Shown: positions 1 through 10,957, numbered from the stretch's first letter. The stretch: DNA of 64,000 bases from Rhynchopus euleeides (GCA_963210315.1 OY723313.1:868001-932000); one strand, 5' to 3'. Notes: generated by a model from the letters alone, not told the origin. Made by a program: numbers and translations.

Positions 1-334
1 TGACTTTGGGAACGGGCGTCCGCAGGACAACGTGCTTGTCACACAGCACGGGTGGAGCGGCAAGCTGTCGCTGTTCGTGTTTGTGGGCACCCGTTCGCAG
101 TCCATCACATGCGACAGGCAGGCACCTCTGGGGCGCGTCTTTGCCTTCGAGGTGTCTGTGCTCAACGGAAAGGCGGCGATGTATGTGGACGGTGCCCTGT
201 GTGCACAGGGGCCCGTCAATGCACCACCTGCCGTGCAGCGGAACGGCAACCTCATCGGGCTGAGCCACTGGTCACATGACAGCCCGCTGGACGGCGAGGT
301 GACCTCGTTTGAGCTGGACACGTGTGGGGCGTGA
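1..334 (+). CDS. CAP/LamG array gene, left-edge partial copy (3' end)
   Basis: This is the last 110 codons and the stop of the array gene, cut by the window edge; base 1 is the third base of a Phe codon in the second LamG-like domain. The visible sequence matches the C-terminus of the complete copies, ending in the ELDTCGA tail with no membrane anchor. It shows that the array continues to the left. It is followed by spacer 335-1781 (long TC allele). Confidence 0.93.
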   Translation, partial: DFGNGRPQDNVLVTQHGWSGKLSLFVFVGTRSQSITCDRQAPLGRVFAFEVSVLNGKAAMYVDGALCAQGPVNAPPAVQRNGNLIGLSHWSHDSPLDGEVTSFELDTCGA

Positions 335-1781
335 GGCAGCAGAACGGGAACAGGAACGGAAACGAAATCAGGCCCTGCTGCTGTGCGTGCGTCAAAGTGT
401 CCCGCCTCGCTCGATATGCCTCGAGTCGGGGCAGGGACCCAGGGCAGCACGTGCGGCAGGGCACGGCTGAATCTCATACTTTACGGGATGGTTACGGGTG
501 GAGGCGGATGGGGGTACTCTCTTACTCTCTTACTCTCTCTCTCTCAAGTGCAGAAACATCGGAGCCTGGTTGGCTATTTCAGGTGTATGCCTTTCTATGC
601 AATGGAAAGGGAAATTGAAGTCAAAGCTGTTGTTGCGTTCATTCCAACCCACTCCAAAAAGTGGTCAGCACCCGCAACACATCTTGGCGCGATTCTGGCG
701 TGCTGCACGCACAGAGAGCGGGGTGCCAATATTCCGCTGTTATTGTTTTGTAACCTCTCACGTCTCACATCGTTGAAGGAGGAAATGGAACACAACAAGC
801 AGGCCCGGTTATTCAACCACTGGTCAAGGCGGCATTAGCAAGTGCCGCATTGCAGAGCCACATCTCACCTCATCACAGGGCGAGGTGTGTGCATTTCCCC
901 ATCCCATACCCGTTTTCAATGGCGGCATGTGTCTGCTGTGTTCCATTTCCATTTCCTTTCGTTTGTTTCTTCCCCCTCTCCCTCCCTCCCTCCCTCCTTC
1001 CCACCCTTCACCCCCGATTTGCTTCTCTACGACTACGGTACCTGCCCCACGCATGTTGTTGCGCACCGGCATGTCTTTTTTGCATCACACAGTCAGTCTG
1101 TTCGCTACGGCGGCGCCTCACCACAGCGGTGCGGGTGTTGCCCATCCCTCTTCTGCCTGCGGCGATCCATGCGACTATACGCCCATATTTGTATATTTGT
1201 CCTTGTGGCACAGGTGTGCCCCGAGCCCCCGCTCCGCTTGCACCCTCGCCTCTCAGCAGCGCTGTGCCCTGTGTTGCGTCACATGCCGCACACAGTAGCG
1301 CAGTTCAGTTGGACTATTTGACCGGTTGGACAGTATTTGTTTGTACATCCATGCCGGCGTCAGCCACGCGGGGTCCCCCCAGGCTGGCCCACCGCGCGGG
1401 CCGTGGCTGACACTACCCCTGTCTGCCCTCCTTGTTGTTCTTCTGTGTGGTGTGGTGTGGTGTGGTGGGAAAATGTCGCCACAACAAAAAAATAATAAAA
1501 GAAAGACAACAAGCGGAATCAACGAATGCACCGGAAGCAAATCGCAGCGCAAGTCCCACCTTCTCCCCCCCCCTGTCCGGTGTTTGTGATTGGTTTAGCA
1601 TGACACCGGGTGCAACAAACCAATCTGTTCTCACGCAGTTGCTGGGCAGTGTTGCTCGTGTAAAGCGAAATGGTGGTGCGATTTTATTGACAAGGGTGAT
1701 TCTGATTTGCATAGGCAGCACCACCGCACACCACCGCGCAGATACCGGGACCGGGCAGCGTTCACAGCCCCAGAAGACACT
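335..1781 (+). other. Array spacer (reference copy, 1,447 bp)
   Basis: No convincing gene is seen on either strand; the short open frames here are pyrimidine-rich low-complexity readings. Landmarks, in order: a TC-rich tract at 517-545 followed by AAG; a roughly 90-nt pyrimidine tract at 941-1030 with CCCT repeats; GTGTG repeats at 1444-1469; an A-rich stretch at 1482-1510 containing an AATAAA hexamer; a run of nine C at 1565-1573; then several AG dinucleotides between 1713 and 1776, just before the ATG at 1782. In a trans-splicing euglenozoan this would hold the 3' UTR, poly(A) site, 5' UTR and spliced-leader acceptor. Which AG is used cannot be decided here. All later spacers share this layout. 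Confidence 0.8.
517..545 (+). repeat. TC-rich tract with 8-bp length alleles
   Basis: A CTCTCTTA-type block is present twice here and in spacers 3876-5322 and 7417-8863, but only once in every spacer from 10958 onward. This single 8-bp difference makes most of the 3541 versus 3533 unit lengths. The tract ends in AAG, so it could serve as a pyrimidine tract for an acceptor site, but it lies about 1.2 kb before the next start codon. Confidence 0.85.
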
Positions 1782-3875
1782 ATGCACGGCAGCGCGTGCC
1801 CCCCATGGCGGATGGCGCTCGTCGGTGTGGCGGTAGCGGGGTGGTGCAGCAGCTTTGCGCATGGCGCACCTGGTAAGGTCGCAGAGCTGAGTTTGGAGGA
1901 GAAACGGGCAATGCTGGATGCGCACAACGCACAGCGGAGGTTGTGGGCGAAGGGCGGGCAGGGCCTAGGTGGTCGTCACCCTCAGGCTGCCGGGATCGCG
2001 GAGATGTACTGGGACCCCGGTCTGGAGGCGATGGCGAAGAAGCGGGCGGCGCACTGCTACTACGGGCACTTCGGCGGGGCGGGTGGGATCAATGACGACT
2101 ACAAGGAGATAAAGGACAAGGTGACGTACGGATGGACATCGCCTGTCACCGCAGGGGAAAATGTCGCGCTTTTTAAGAATAACGACGATGATTTCACGGA
2201 GGCAGCCGACAGAACATCGTTTATGACAAACGCTGTGAGCGGGTGGGTGGCTGAGGGGAAGCTGTTCGACTGGCAGCGGAAGATCTGCTATGCGGATACA
2301 TGCGGGCACTGGAACCAGGTGGTTACCACAAAGACGCGCTACATCGGCTGCGCGGCAGCTGCCTGCGAGGACGGGATCGTGGGTGCACCTCCGCAGTGGG
2401 ATTCGGGGGTGGTGGTGCAGTGCAACTACTGGCCGCCGATGGAGGCGGACTACCCGTATCCAGACGGGCTGAATGACGGTTATGCTTCGATCTGCCTCGG
2501 GTGCACCTACTGGGGGTTGGACTCCAACATCTGCAACGATTACCTGTGCACGGGGGGGATCAACCCGCTGTGGTACTCGACCGGGTCGATAAACGACACC
2601 GTGACGCAGTGCCAGGACGGGCTGGGGCGCCCAGTGTCGGCCTGCAAGGCAGAAGGGAACTATTACACCGCAGTCCCGCCCCCGACCGAAGTGCCCAGCA
2701 CAGCTACACCTGGACCTCCGACGCCCGCACCCCCCAATGCGGCGCAAACCGAGTGCCCACAGGCGGTGCGGGTTGCGTCATTCGTGTCCGCCGCCACGTT
2801 TGACCAGAACGCGCCGCTGACGTTTGGCGGGAACTTCCGTGTGACGGGCAGGGCTATGTTCGGACTGTTCACCCGCAGTGCGCGTGTGTTTGACTTTGGG
2901 AACGGGCCTGACCTGGGGGACAATGTGGTTCTCCATCAGTACGCGAACACCGGCAGGCTGGCGCTGTCCGTGCTTGTGGGCACCAGTTGGCAGTCCATCA
3001 CATGCAGCAAGCACTCACCTCTGGACCGGACCTTTACCTTCGAGGCGTGTGTGATGGACGGACAGGCGACGCTGTATCTGAACGGTGAGTTGTGTGCAGA
3101 GGGGCCCGTCGCTGCACCGCGTGTCGTTGAGCGGAGTGGCAACTTTATCGGGAAGAGCCACTGGGCAGTCGACCGCGACCTGGAGGGCGAGGTGTCCTGG
3201 TTTCAGCTGGACATGTGTGGGGCTGGCAACGCAGTCCCCTCGGCGACTGCAGTGCCCAGCACAGCTACACCTGCACCCCCGACGACCGCAGCGCCCACTA
3301 CAGCTACGCCTACACCCCCTACGACTGCGGTGCCCAGCACAGCTACACCTGTGCCTCCGCCTGTTGCGACCCCCGCACCCGTCGCCGACCCGGCGCACAC
3401 CGAGTGCCCACAGGCGGCGCGGGTTGTGTCATTCCAGTCCGTCGACACGTTTGACCAGAACGCGCCGCTGACGTTCGGCGGGAACTTCCGTGTGACGGCC
3501 CGTGTTCTGATCAACAGGTACGGCAAATATGCGCGTGTGTTTGACTTTGGGAACGGGCGTCCGCAGGACAACGTGCTTGTCACACAGCACGGGTGGAGCG
3601 GCAAGCTGTCGCTGTTCGTGTTTGTGGGCACCCGTTCGCAGTCCATCACATGCGACAGGCAGGCACCTCTGGGGCGCGTCTTTGCCTTCGAGGTGTCTGT
3701 GCTCAACGGAAAGGCGGCGATGTATGTGGACGGTGCCCTGTGTGCACAGGGGCCCGTCAATGCACCACCTGCCGTGCAGCGGAACGGCAACCTCATCGGG
3801 CTGAGCCACTGGTCACATGACAGCCCGCTGGACGGCGAGGTGACCTCGTTTGAGCTGGACACGTGTGGGGCGTGA
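1782..3875 (+). CDS. Secreted CAP-domain protein with two LamG-like domains (array copy 1, reference)
   Basis: This is a 697-aa protein, read from the first in-frame ATG. A second ATG at 1812 (residue 11) immediately precedes the hydrophobic core of the signal peptide (ALVGVAVAG) and is an alternative start; cleavage is likely near residues 28-30. The CAP/SCP domain spans about residues 38-220: HNAQRR at 48-53, GENVA at 125-129, GHWNQVV at 175-181 and VVQCNYWP at 211-218. His96, Glu126, Glu158 and His176 fit the conserved CAP cavity set. A Cys-rich stretch (220-290) follows. Two Thr/Pro linkers (about 297-322 and 482-538) separate two LamG/concanavalin-A-like domains (324-480 and 541-697), each with an RVFDFGNG motif and paired cysteines. 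No membrane anchor or GPI signal is seen, so it is probably secreted and possibly glycosylated on the linkers. The domain families are recognised by motif. Ligand and function are unknown. Followed by spacer 3876-5322 (long TC allele). Confidence 0.93.
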   Translation: MHGSACPPWRMALVGVAVAGWCSSFAHGAPGKVAELSLEEKRAMLDAHNAQRRLWAKGGQGLGGRHPQAAGIAEMYWDPGLEAMAKKRAAHCYYGHFGGAGGINDDYKEIKDKVTYGWTSPVTAGENVALFKNNDDDFTEAADRTSFMTNAVSGWVAEGKLFDWQRKICYADTCGHWNQVVTTKTRYIGCAAAACEDGIVGAPPQWDSGVVVQCNYWPPMEADYPYPDGLNDGYASICLGCTYWGLDSNICNDYLCTGGINPLWYSTGSINDTVTQCQDGLGRPVSACKAEGNYYTAVPPPTEVPSTATPGPPTPAPPNAAQTECPQAVRVASFVSAATFDQNAPLTFGGNFRVTGRAMFGLFTRSARVFDFGNGPDLGDNVVLHQYANTGRLALSVLVGTSWQSITCSKHSPLDRTFTFEACVMDGQATLYLNGELCAEGPVAAPRVVERSGNFIGKSHWAVDRDLEGEVSWFQLDMCGAGNAVPSATAVPSTATPAPPTTAAPTTATPTPPTTAVPSTATPVPPPVATPAPVADPAHTECPQAARVVSFQSVDTFDQNAPLTFGGNFRVTARVLINRYGKYARVFDFGNGRPQDNVLVTQHGWSGKLSLFVFVGTRSQSITCDRQAPLGRVFAFEVSVLNGKAAMYVDGALCAQGPVNAPPAVQRNGNLIGLSHWSHDSPLDGEVTSFELDTCGA

Positions 3876-5322
3876 GGCAGCAGAACGGGAACAGGAACGG
3901 AAACGAAATCAGGCCCTGCTGCTGTGCGTGCGTCAAAGTGTCCCGCCTCGCTCGATATGCCTCGAGTCGGGGCAGGGACCCAGGGCAGCACGTGCGGCAG
4001 GGCACGGCTGAATCTCATACTTTACGGGATGGTTACGGGTGGAGGCGGATGGGGGTACTCTCTTACTCTCTTACTCTCTCTCTCTCAAGTGCAGAAACAT
4101 CGGAGCCTGGTTGGCTATTTCAGGTGTATGCCTTTCTATGCAATGGAAAGGGAAATTGAAGTCAAAGCTGTTGTTGCGTTCATTCCAACCCACTCCAAAA
4201 AGTGGTCAGCACCCGCAACACATCTTGGCGCGATTCTGGCGTGCTGCACGCACAGAGAGCGGGGTGCCAATATTCCGCTGTTATTGTTTTGTAACCTCTC
4301 ACGTCTCACATCGTTGAAGGAGGAAATGGAACACAACAAGCAGGCCCGGTTATTCAACCACTGGTCAAGGCGGCATTAGCAAGTGCCGCATTGCAGAGCC
4401 ACATCTCACCTCATCACAGGGCGAGGTGTGTGCATTTCCCCATCCCATACCCGTTTTCAATGGCGGCATGTGTCTGCTGTGTTCCATTTCCATTTCCTTT
4501 CGTTTGTTTCTTCCCCCTCTCCCTCCCTCCCTCCCTCCTTCCCACCCTTCACCCCCGATTTGCTTCTCTACGACTACGGTACCTGCCCCACGCATGTTGT
4601 TGCGCACCGGCATGTCTTTTTTGCATCACACAGTCAGTCTGTTCGCTACGGCGGCGCCTCACCACAGCGGTGCGGGTGTTGCCCATCCCTCTTCTGCCTG
4701 CGGCGATCCATGCGACTATACGCCCATATTTGTATATTTGTCCTTGTGGCACAGGTGTGCCCCGAGCCCCCGCTCCGCTTGCACCCTCGCCTCTCAGCAG
4801 CGCTGTGCCCTGTGTTGCGTCACATGCCGCACACAGTAGCGCAGTTCAGTTGGACTATTTGACCGGTTGGACAGTATTTGTTTGTACATCCATGCCGGCG
4901 TCAGCCACGCGGGGTCCCCCCAGGCTGGCCCACCGCGCGGGCCGTGGCTGACACTACCCCTGTCTGCCCTCCTTGTTGTTCTTCTGTGTGGTGTGGTGTG
5001 GTGTGGTGGGAAAATGTCGCCACAACAAAAAAATAATAAAAGAAAGACAACAAGCGGAATCAACGAATGCACCGGAAGCAAATCGCAGCGCAAGTCCCAC
5101 CTTCTCCCCCCCCCTGTCCGGTGTTTGTGATTGGTTTAGCATGACACCGGGTGCAACAAACCAATCTGTTCTCACGCAGTTGCTGGGCAGTGTTGCTCGT
5201 GTAAAGCGAAATGGTGGTGCGATTTTATTGACAAGGGTGATTCTGATTTGCATAGGCAGCACCACCGCACACCACCGCGCAGATACCGGGACCGGGCAGC
5301 GTTCACAGCCCCAGAAGACACT

Positions 5323-7416
5323 ATGCACGGCAGCGCGTGCCCCCCATGGCGGATGGCGCTCGTCGGTGTGGCGGTAGCGGGGTGGTGCAGCAGCTTTGCG
5401 CATGGCGCACCTGGTAAGGTCGCAGAGCTGAGTTTGGAGGAGAAACGGGCAATGCTGGATGCGCACAACGCACAGCGGAGGTTGTGGGCGAAGGGCGGGC
5501 AGGGCCTAGGTGGTCGTCACCCTCAGGCTGCCGGGATCGCGGAGATGTACTGGGACCCCGGTCTGGAGGCGATGGCGAAGAAGCGGGCGGCGCACTGCTA
5601 CTACGGGCACTTCGGCGGGGCGGGTGGGATCAATGACGACTACAAGGAGATAAAGGACAAGGTGACGTACGGATGGACATCGCCTGTCACCGCAGGGGAA
5701 AATGTCGCGCTTTTTAAGAATAACGACGATGATTTCACGGAGGCAGCCGACAGAACATCGTTTATGACAAACGCTGTGAGCGGGTGGGTGGCTGAGGGGA
5801 AGCTGTTCGACTGGCAGCGGAAGATCTGCTATGCGGATACATGCGGGCACTGGAACCAGGTGGTTACCACAAAGACGCGCTACATCGGCTGCGCGGCAGC
5901 TGCCTGCGAGGACGGGATCGTGGGTGCACCTCCGCAGTGGGATTCGGGGGTGGTGGTGCAGTGCAACTACTGGCCGCCGATGGAGGCGGACTACCCGTAT
6001 CCAGACGGGCTGAATGACGGTTATGCTTCGATCTGCCTCGGGTGCACCTACTGGGGGTTGGACTCCAACATCTGCAACGATTACCTGTGCACGGGGGGGA
6101 TCAACCCGCTGTGGTACTCGACCGGGTCGATAAACGACACCGTGACGCAGTGCCAGGACGGGCTGGGGCGCCCAGTGTCGGCCTGCAAGGCAGAAGGGAA
6201 CTATTACACCGCAGTCCCGCCCCCGACCGAAGTGCCCAGCACAGCTACACCTGGACCTCCGACGCCCGCACCCCCCAATGCGGCGCAAACCGAGTGCCCA
6301 CAGGCGGTGCGGGTTGCGTCATTCGTGTCCGCCGCCACGTTTGACCAGAACGCGCCGCTGACGTTTGGCGGGAACTTCCGTGTGACGGGCAGGGCTATGT
6401 TCGGACTGTTCACCCGCAGTGCGCGTGTGTTTGACTTTGGGAACGGGCCTGACCTGGGGGACAATGTGGTTCTCCATCAGTACGCGAACACCGGCAGGCT
6501 GGCGCTGTCCGTGCTTGTGGGCACCAGTTGGCAGTCCATCACATGCAGCAAGCACTCACCTCTGGACCGGACCTTTACCTTCGAGGCGTGTGTGATGGAC
6601 GGACAGGCGACGCTGTATCTGAACGGTGAGTTGTGTGCAGAGGGGCCCGTCGCTGCACCGCGTGTCGTTGAGCGGAGTGGCAACTTTATCGGGAAGAGCC
6701 ACTGGGCAGTCGACCGCGACCTGGAGGGCGAGGTGTCCTGGTTTCAGCTGGACATGTGTGGGGCTGGCAACGCAGTCCCCTCGGCGACTGCAGTGCCCAG
6801 CACAGCTACACCTGCACCCCCGACGACCGCAGCGCCCACTACAGCTACGCCTACACCCCCTACGACTGCGGTGCCCAGCACAGCTACACCTGTGCCTCCG
6901 CCTGTTGCGACCCCCGCACCCGTCGCCGACCCGGCGCACACCGAGTGCCCACAGGCGGCGCGGGTTGTGTCATTCCAGTCCGTCGACACGTTTGACCAGA
7001 ACGCGCCGCTGACGTTCGGCGGGAACTTCCGTGTGACGGCCCGTGTTCTGATCAACAGGTACGGCAAATATGCGCGTGTGTTTGACTTTGGGAACGGGCG
7101 TCCGCAGGACAACGTGCTTGTCACACAGCACGGGTGGAGCGGCAAGCTGTCGCTGTTCGTGTTTGTGGGCACCCGTTCGCAGTCCATCACATGCGACAGG
7201 CAGGCACCTCTGGGGCGCGTCTTTGCCTTCGAGGTGTCTGTGCTCAACGGAAAGGCGGCGATGTATGTGGACGGTGCCCTGTGTGCACAGGGGCCCGTCA
7301 ATGCACCACCTGCCGTGCAGCGGAACGGCAACCTCATCGGGCTGAGCCACTGGTCACATGACAGCCCGCTGGACGGCGAGGTGACCTCGTTTGAGCTGGA
7401 CACGTGTGGGGCGTGA
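5323..7416 (+). CDS. CAP/LamG array gene, copy 2
   Basis: Complete 697-aa copy, identical in protein to the copy at 1782-3875. Spacer 7417-8863 after it is the last one carrying the long TC allele. Confidence 0.92.
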   Translation: MHGSACPPWRMALVGVAVAGWCSSFAHGAPGKVAELSLEEKRAMLDAHNAQRRLWAKGGQGLGGRHPQAAGIAEMYWDPGLEAMAKKRAAHCYYGHFGGAGGINDDYKEIKDKVTYGWTSPVTAGENVALFKNNDDDFTEAADRTSFMTNAVSGWVAEGKLFDWQRKICYADTCGHWNQVVTTKTRYIGCAAAACEDGIVGAPPQWDSGVVVQCNYWPPMEADYPYPDGLNDGYASICLGCTYWGLDSNICNDYLCTGGINPLWYSTGSINDTVTQCQDGLGRPVSACKAEGNYYTAVPPPTEVPSTATPGPPTPAPPNAAQTECPQAVRVASFVSAATFDQNAPLTFGGNFRVTGRAMFGLFTRSARVFDFGNGPDLGDNVVLHQYANTGRLALSVLVGTSWQSITCSKHSPLDRTFTFEACVMDGQATLYLNGELCAEGPVAAPRVVERSGNFIGKSHWAVDRDLEGEVSWFQLDMCGAGNAVPSATAVPSTATPAPPTTAAPTTATPTPPTTAVPSTATPVPPPVATPAPVADPAHTECPQAARVVSFQSVDTFDQNAPLTFGGNFRVTARVLINRYGKYARVFDFGNGRPQDNVLVTQHGWSGKLSLFVFVGTRSQSITCDRQAPLGRVFAFEVSVLNGKAAMYVDGALCAQGPVNAPPAVQRNGNLIGLSHWSHDSPLDGEVTSFELDTCGA

Positions 7417-8863
7417 GGCAGCAGAACGGGAACAGGAACGGAAACGAAATCAGGCCCTGCTGCTGTGCGTGCGTCAAAGTGTCCCGCCTCGCTCGATATG
7501 CCTCGAGTCGGGGCAGGGACCCAGGGCAGCACGTGCGGCAGGGCACGGCTGAATCTCATACTTTACGGGATGGTTACGGGTGGAGGCGGATGGGGGTACT
7601 CTCTTACTCTCTTACTCTCTCTCTCTCAAGTGCAGAAACATCGGAGCCTGGTTGGCTATTTCAGGTGTATGCCTTTCTATGCAATGGAAAGGGAAATTGA
7701 AGTCAAAGCTGTTGTTGCGTTCATTCCAACCCACTCCAAAAAGTGGTCAGCACCCGCAACACATCTTGGCGCGATTCTGGCGTGCTGCACGCACAGAGAG
7801 CGGGGTGCCAATATTCCGCTGTTATTGTTTTGTAACCTCTCACGTCTCACATCGTTGAAGGAGGAAATGGAACACAACAAGCAGGCCCGGTTATTCAACC
7901 ACTGGTCAAGGCGGCATTAGCAAGTGCCGCATTGCAGAGCCACATCTCACCTCATCACAGGGCGAGGTGTGTGCATTTCCCCATCCCATACCCGTTTTCA
8001 ATGGCGGCATGTGTCTGCTGTGTTCCATTTCCATTTCCTTTCGTTTGTTTCTTCCCCCTCTCCCTCCCTCCCTCCCTCCTTCCCACCCTTCACCCCCGAT
8101 TTGCTTCTCTACGACTACGGTACCTGCCCCACGCATGTTGTTGCGCACCGGCATGTCTTTTTTGCATCACACAGTCAGTCTGTTCGCTACGGCGGCGCCT
8201 CACCACAGCGGTGCGGGTGTTGCCCATCCCTCTTCTGCCTGCGGCGATCCATGCGACTATACGCCCATATTTGTATATTTGTCCTTGTGGCACAGGTGTG
8301 CCCCGAGCCCCCGCTCCGCTTGCACCCTCGCCTCTCAGCAGCGCTGTGCCCTGTGTTGCGTCACATGCCGCACACAGTAGCGCAGTTCAGTTGGACTATT
8401 TGACCGGTTGGACAGTATTTGTTTGTACATCCATGCCGGCGTCAGCCACGCGGGGTCCCCCCAGGCTGGCCCACCGCGCGGGCCGTGGCTGACACTACCC
8501 CTGTCTGCCCTCCTTGTTGTTCTTCTGTGTGGTGTGGTGTGGTGTGGTGGGAAAATGTCGCCACAACAAAAAAATAATAAAAGAAAGACAACAAGCGGAA
8601 TCAACGAATGCACCGGAAGCAAATCGCAGCGCAAGTCCCACCTTCTCCCCCCCCCTGTCCGGTGTTTGTGATTGGTTTAGCATGACACCGGGTGCAACAA
8701 ACCAATCTGTTCTCACGCAGTTGCTGGGCAGTGTTGCTCGTGTAAAGCGAAATGGTGGTGCGATTTTATTGACAAGGGTGATTCTGATTTGCATAGGCAG
8801 CACCACCGCACACCACCGCGCAGATACCGGGACCGGGCAGCGTTCACAGCCCCAGAAGACACT

Positions 8864-10957
8864 ATGCACGGCAGCGCGTGCCCCCCATGGCGGATGGCGC
8901 TCGTCGGTGTGGCGGTAGCGGGGTGGTGCAGCAGCTTTGCGCATGGCGCACCTGGTAAGGTCGCAGAGCTGAGTTTGGAGGAGAAACGGGCAATGCTGGA
9001 TGCGCACAACGCACAGCGGAGGTTGTGGGCGAAGGGCGGGCAGGGCCTAGGTGGTCGTCACCCTCAGGCTGCCGGGATCGCGGAGATGTACTGGGACCCC
9101 GGTCTGGAGGCGATGGCGAAGAAGCGGGCGGCGCACTGCTACTACGGGCACTTCGGCGGGGCGGGTGGGATCAATGACGACTACAAGGAGATAAAGGACA
9201 AGGTGACGTACGGATGGACATCGCCTGTCACCGCAGGGGAAAATGTCGCGCTTTTTAAGAATAACGACGATGATTTCACGGAGGCAGCCGACAGAACATC
9301 GTTTATGACAAACGCTGTGAGCGGGTGGGTGGCTGAGGGGAAGCTGTTCGACTGGCAGCGGAAGATCTGCTATGCGGATACATGCGGGCACTGGAACCAG
9401 GTGGTTACCACAAAGACGCGCTACATCGGCTGCGCGGCAGCTGCCTGCGAGGACGGGATCGTGGGTGCACCTCCGCAGTGGGATTCGGGGGTGGTGGTGC
9501 AGTGCAACTACTGGCCGCCGATGGAGGCGGACTACCCGTATCCAGACGGGCTGAATGACGGTTATGCTTCGATCTGCCTCGGGTGCACCTACTGGGGGTT
9601 GGACTCCAACATCTGCAACGATTACCTGTGCACGGGGGGGATCAACCCGCTGTGGTACTCGACCGGGTCGATAAACGACACCGTGACGCAGTGCCAGGAC
9701 GGGCTGGGGCGCCCAGTGTCGGCCTGCAAGGCAGAAGGGAACTATTACACCGCAGTCCCGCCCCCGACCGAAGTGCCCAGCACAGCTACACCTGGACCTC
9801 CGACGCCCGCACCCCCCAATGCGGCGCAAACCGAGTGCCCACAGGCGGTGCGGGTTGCGTCATTCGTGTCCGCCGCCACGTTTGACCAGAACGCGCCGCT
9901 GACGTTTGGCGGGAACTTCCGTGTGACGGGCAGGGCTATGTTCGGACTGTTCACCCGCAGTGCGCGTGTGTTTGACTTTGGGAACGGGCCTGACCTGGGG
10001 GACAATGTGGTTCTCCATCAGTACGCGAACACCGGCAGGCTGGCGCTGTCCGTGCTTGTGGGCACCAGTTGGCAGTCCATCACATGCAGCAAGCACTCAC
10101 CTCTGGACCGGACCTTTACCTTCGAGGCGTGTGTGATGGACGGACAGGCGACGCTGTATCTGAACGGTGAGTTGTGTGCAGAGGGGCCCGTCGCTGCACC
10201 GCGTGTCGTTGAGCGGAGTGGCAACTTTATCGGGAAGAGCCACTGGGCAGTCGACCGCGACCTGGAGGGCGAGGTGTCCTGGTTTCAGCTGGACATGTGT
10301 GGGGCTGGCAACGCAGTCCCCTCGGCGACTGCAGTGCCCAGCACAGCTACACCTGCACCCCCGACGACCGCAGCGCCCACTACAGCTACGCCTACACCCC
10401 CTACGACTGCGGTGCCCAGCACAGCTACACCTGTGCCTCCGCCTGTTGCGACCCCCGCACCCGTCGCCGACCCGGCGCACACCGAGTGCCCACAGGCGGC
10501 GCGGGTTGTGTCATTCCAGTCCGTCGACACGTTTGACCAGAACGCGCCGCTGACGTTCGGCGGGAACTTCCGTGTGACGGCCCGTGTTCTGATCAACAGG
10601 TACGGCAAATATGCGCGTGTGTTTGACTTTGGGAACGGGCGTCCGCAGGACAACGTGCTTGTCACACAGCACGGGTGGAGCGGCAAGCTGTCGCTGTTCG
10701 TGTTTGTGGGCACCCGTTCGCAGTCCATCACATGCGACAGGCAGGCACCTCTGGGGCGCGTCTTTGCCTTCGAGGTGTCTGTGCTCAACGGAAAGGCGGC
10801 GATGTATGTGGACGGTGCCCTGTGTGCACAGGGGCCCGTCAATGCACCACCTGCCGTGCAGCGGAACGGCAACCTCATCGGGCTGAGCCACTGGTCACAT
10901 GACAGCCCGCTGGACGGCGAGGTGACCTCGTTTGAGCTGGACACGTGTGGGGCGTGA
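8864..10957 (+). CDS. CAP/LamG array gene, copy 3
   Basis: Complete 697-aa copy, identical in protein to copy 1. The spacer after it (10958-12396, 1,439 bp) is the first with the short TC allele, so the allele boundary in the array lies here. Confidence 0.92.
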   Translation: MHGSACPPWRMALVGVAVAGWCSSFAHGAPGKVAELSLEEKRAMLDAHNAQRRLWAKGGQGLGGRHPQAAGIAEMYWDPGLEAMAKKRAAHCYYGHFGGAGGINDDYKEIKDKVTYGWTSPVTAGENVALFKNNDDDFTEAADRTSFMTNAVSGWVAEGKLFDWQRKICYADTCGHWNQVVTTKTRYIGCAAAACEDGIVGAPPQWDSGVVVQCNYWPPMEADYPYPDGLNDGYASICLGCTYWGLDSNICNDYLCTGGINPLWYSTGSINDTVTQCQDGLGRPVSACKAEGNYYTAVPPPTEVPSTATPGPPTPAPPNAAQTECPQAVRVASFVSAATFDQNAPLTFGGNFRVTGRAMFGLFTRSARVFDFGNGPDLGDNVVLHQYANTGRLALSVLVGTSWQSITCSKHSPLDRTFTFEACVMDGQATLYLNGELCAEGPVAAPRVVERSGNFIGKSHWAVDRDLEGEVSWFQLDMCGAGNAVPSATAVPSTATPAPPTTAAPTTATPTPPTTAVPSTATPVPPPVATPAPVADPAHTECPQAARVVSFQSVDTFDQNAPLTFGGNFRVTARVLINRYGKYARVFDFGNGRPQDNVLVTQHGWSGKLSLFVFVGTRSQSITCDRQAPLGRVFAFEVSVLNGKAAMYVDGALCAQGPVNAPPAVQRNGNLIGLSHWSHDSPLDGEVTSFELDTCGA

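Noticed and set aside
850..1410. Spacer frame of 186 codons on the + strand
   Set aside because: It is a reading of pyrimidine-rich low-complexity DNA, and two other frames over the same bases are also open.
1707..1781. In-frame 25-codon extension upstream of the array gene ATG
   Set aside because: It begins with TTG, which is not an expected start in this organism; the ATG at 1782 precedes a good signal peptide.
335..1781. rRNA, 5S or spliced-leader RNA gene in the array spacer
   Set aside because: I looked for rRNA-like blocks and for a leader exon followed by a donor and found none; a covariance-model search would settle this.
1965..2747. Long minus-strand open frame (260 codons) inside every array gene
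   Set aside because: It is antisense to the CAP domain, has Arg/His/Val-rich composition without motifs, and exists because of the high GC of the coding strand.
3215..3454. Tyr/Ser/Thr-rich frame overlapping the second linker
   Set aside because: It is an out-of-frame reading of the Thr/Pro codon repeats and appears in the long frame at 19396-21795 only because of the frameshift.
3203..4018. 271-codon minus-strand frame across the LamG domain and stop codon
   Set aside because: It mirrors the repetitive Thr/Pro linker and LamG codons and shows no family features.
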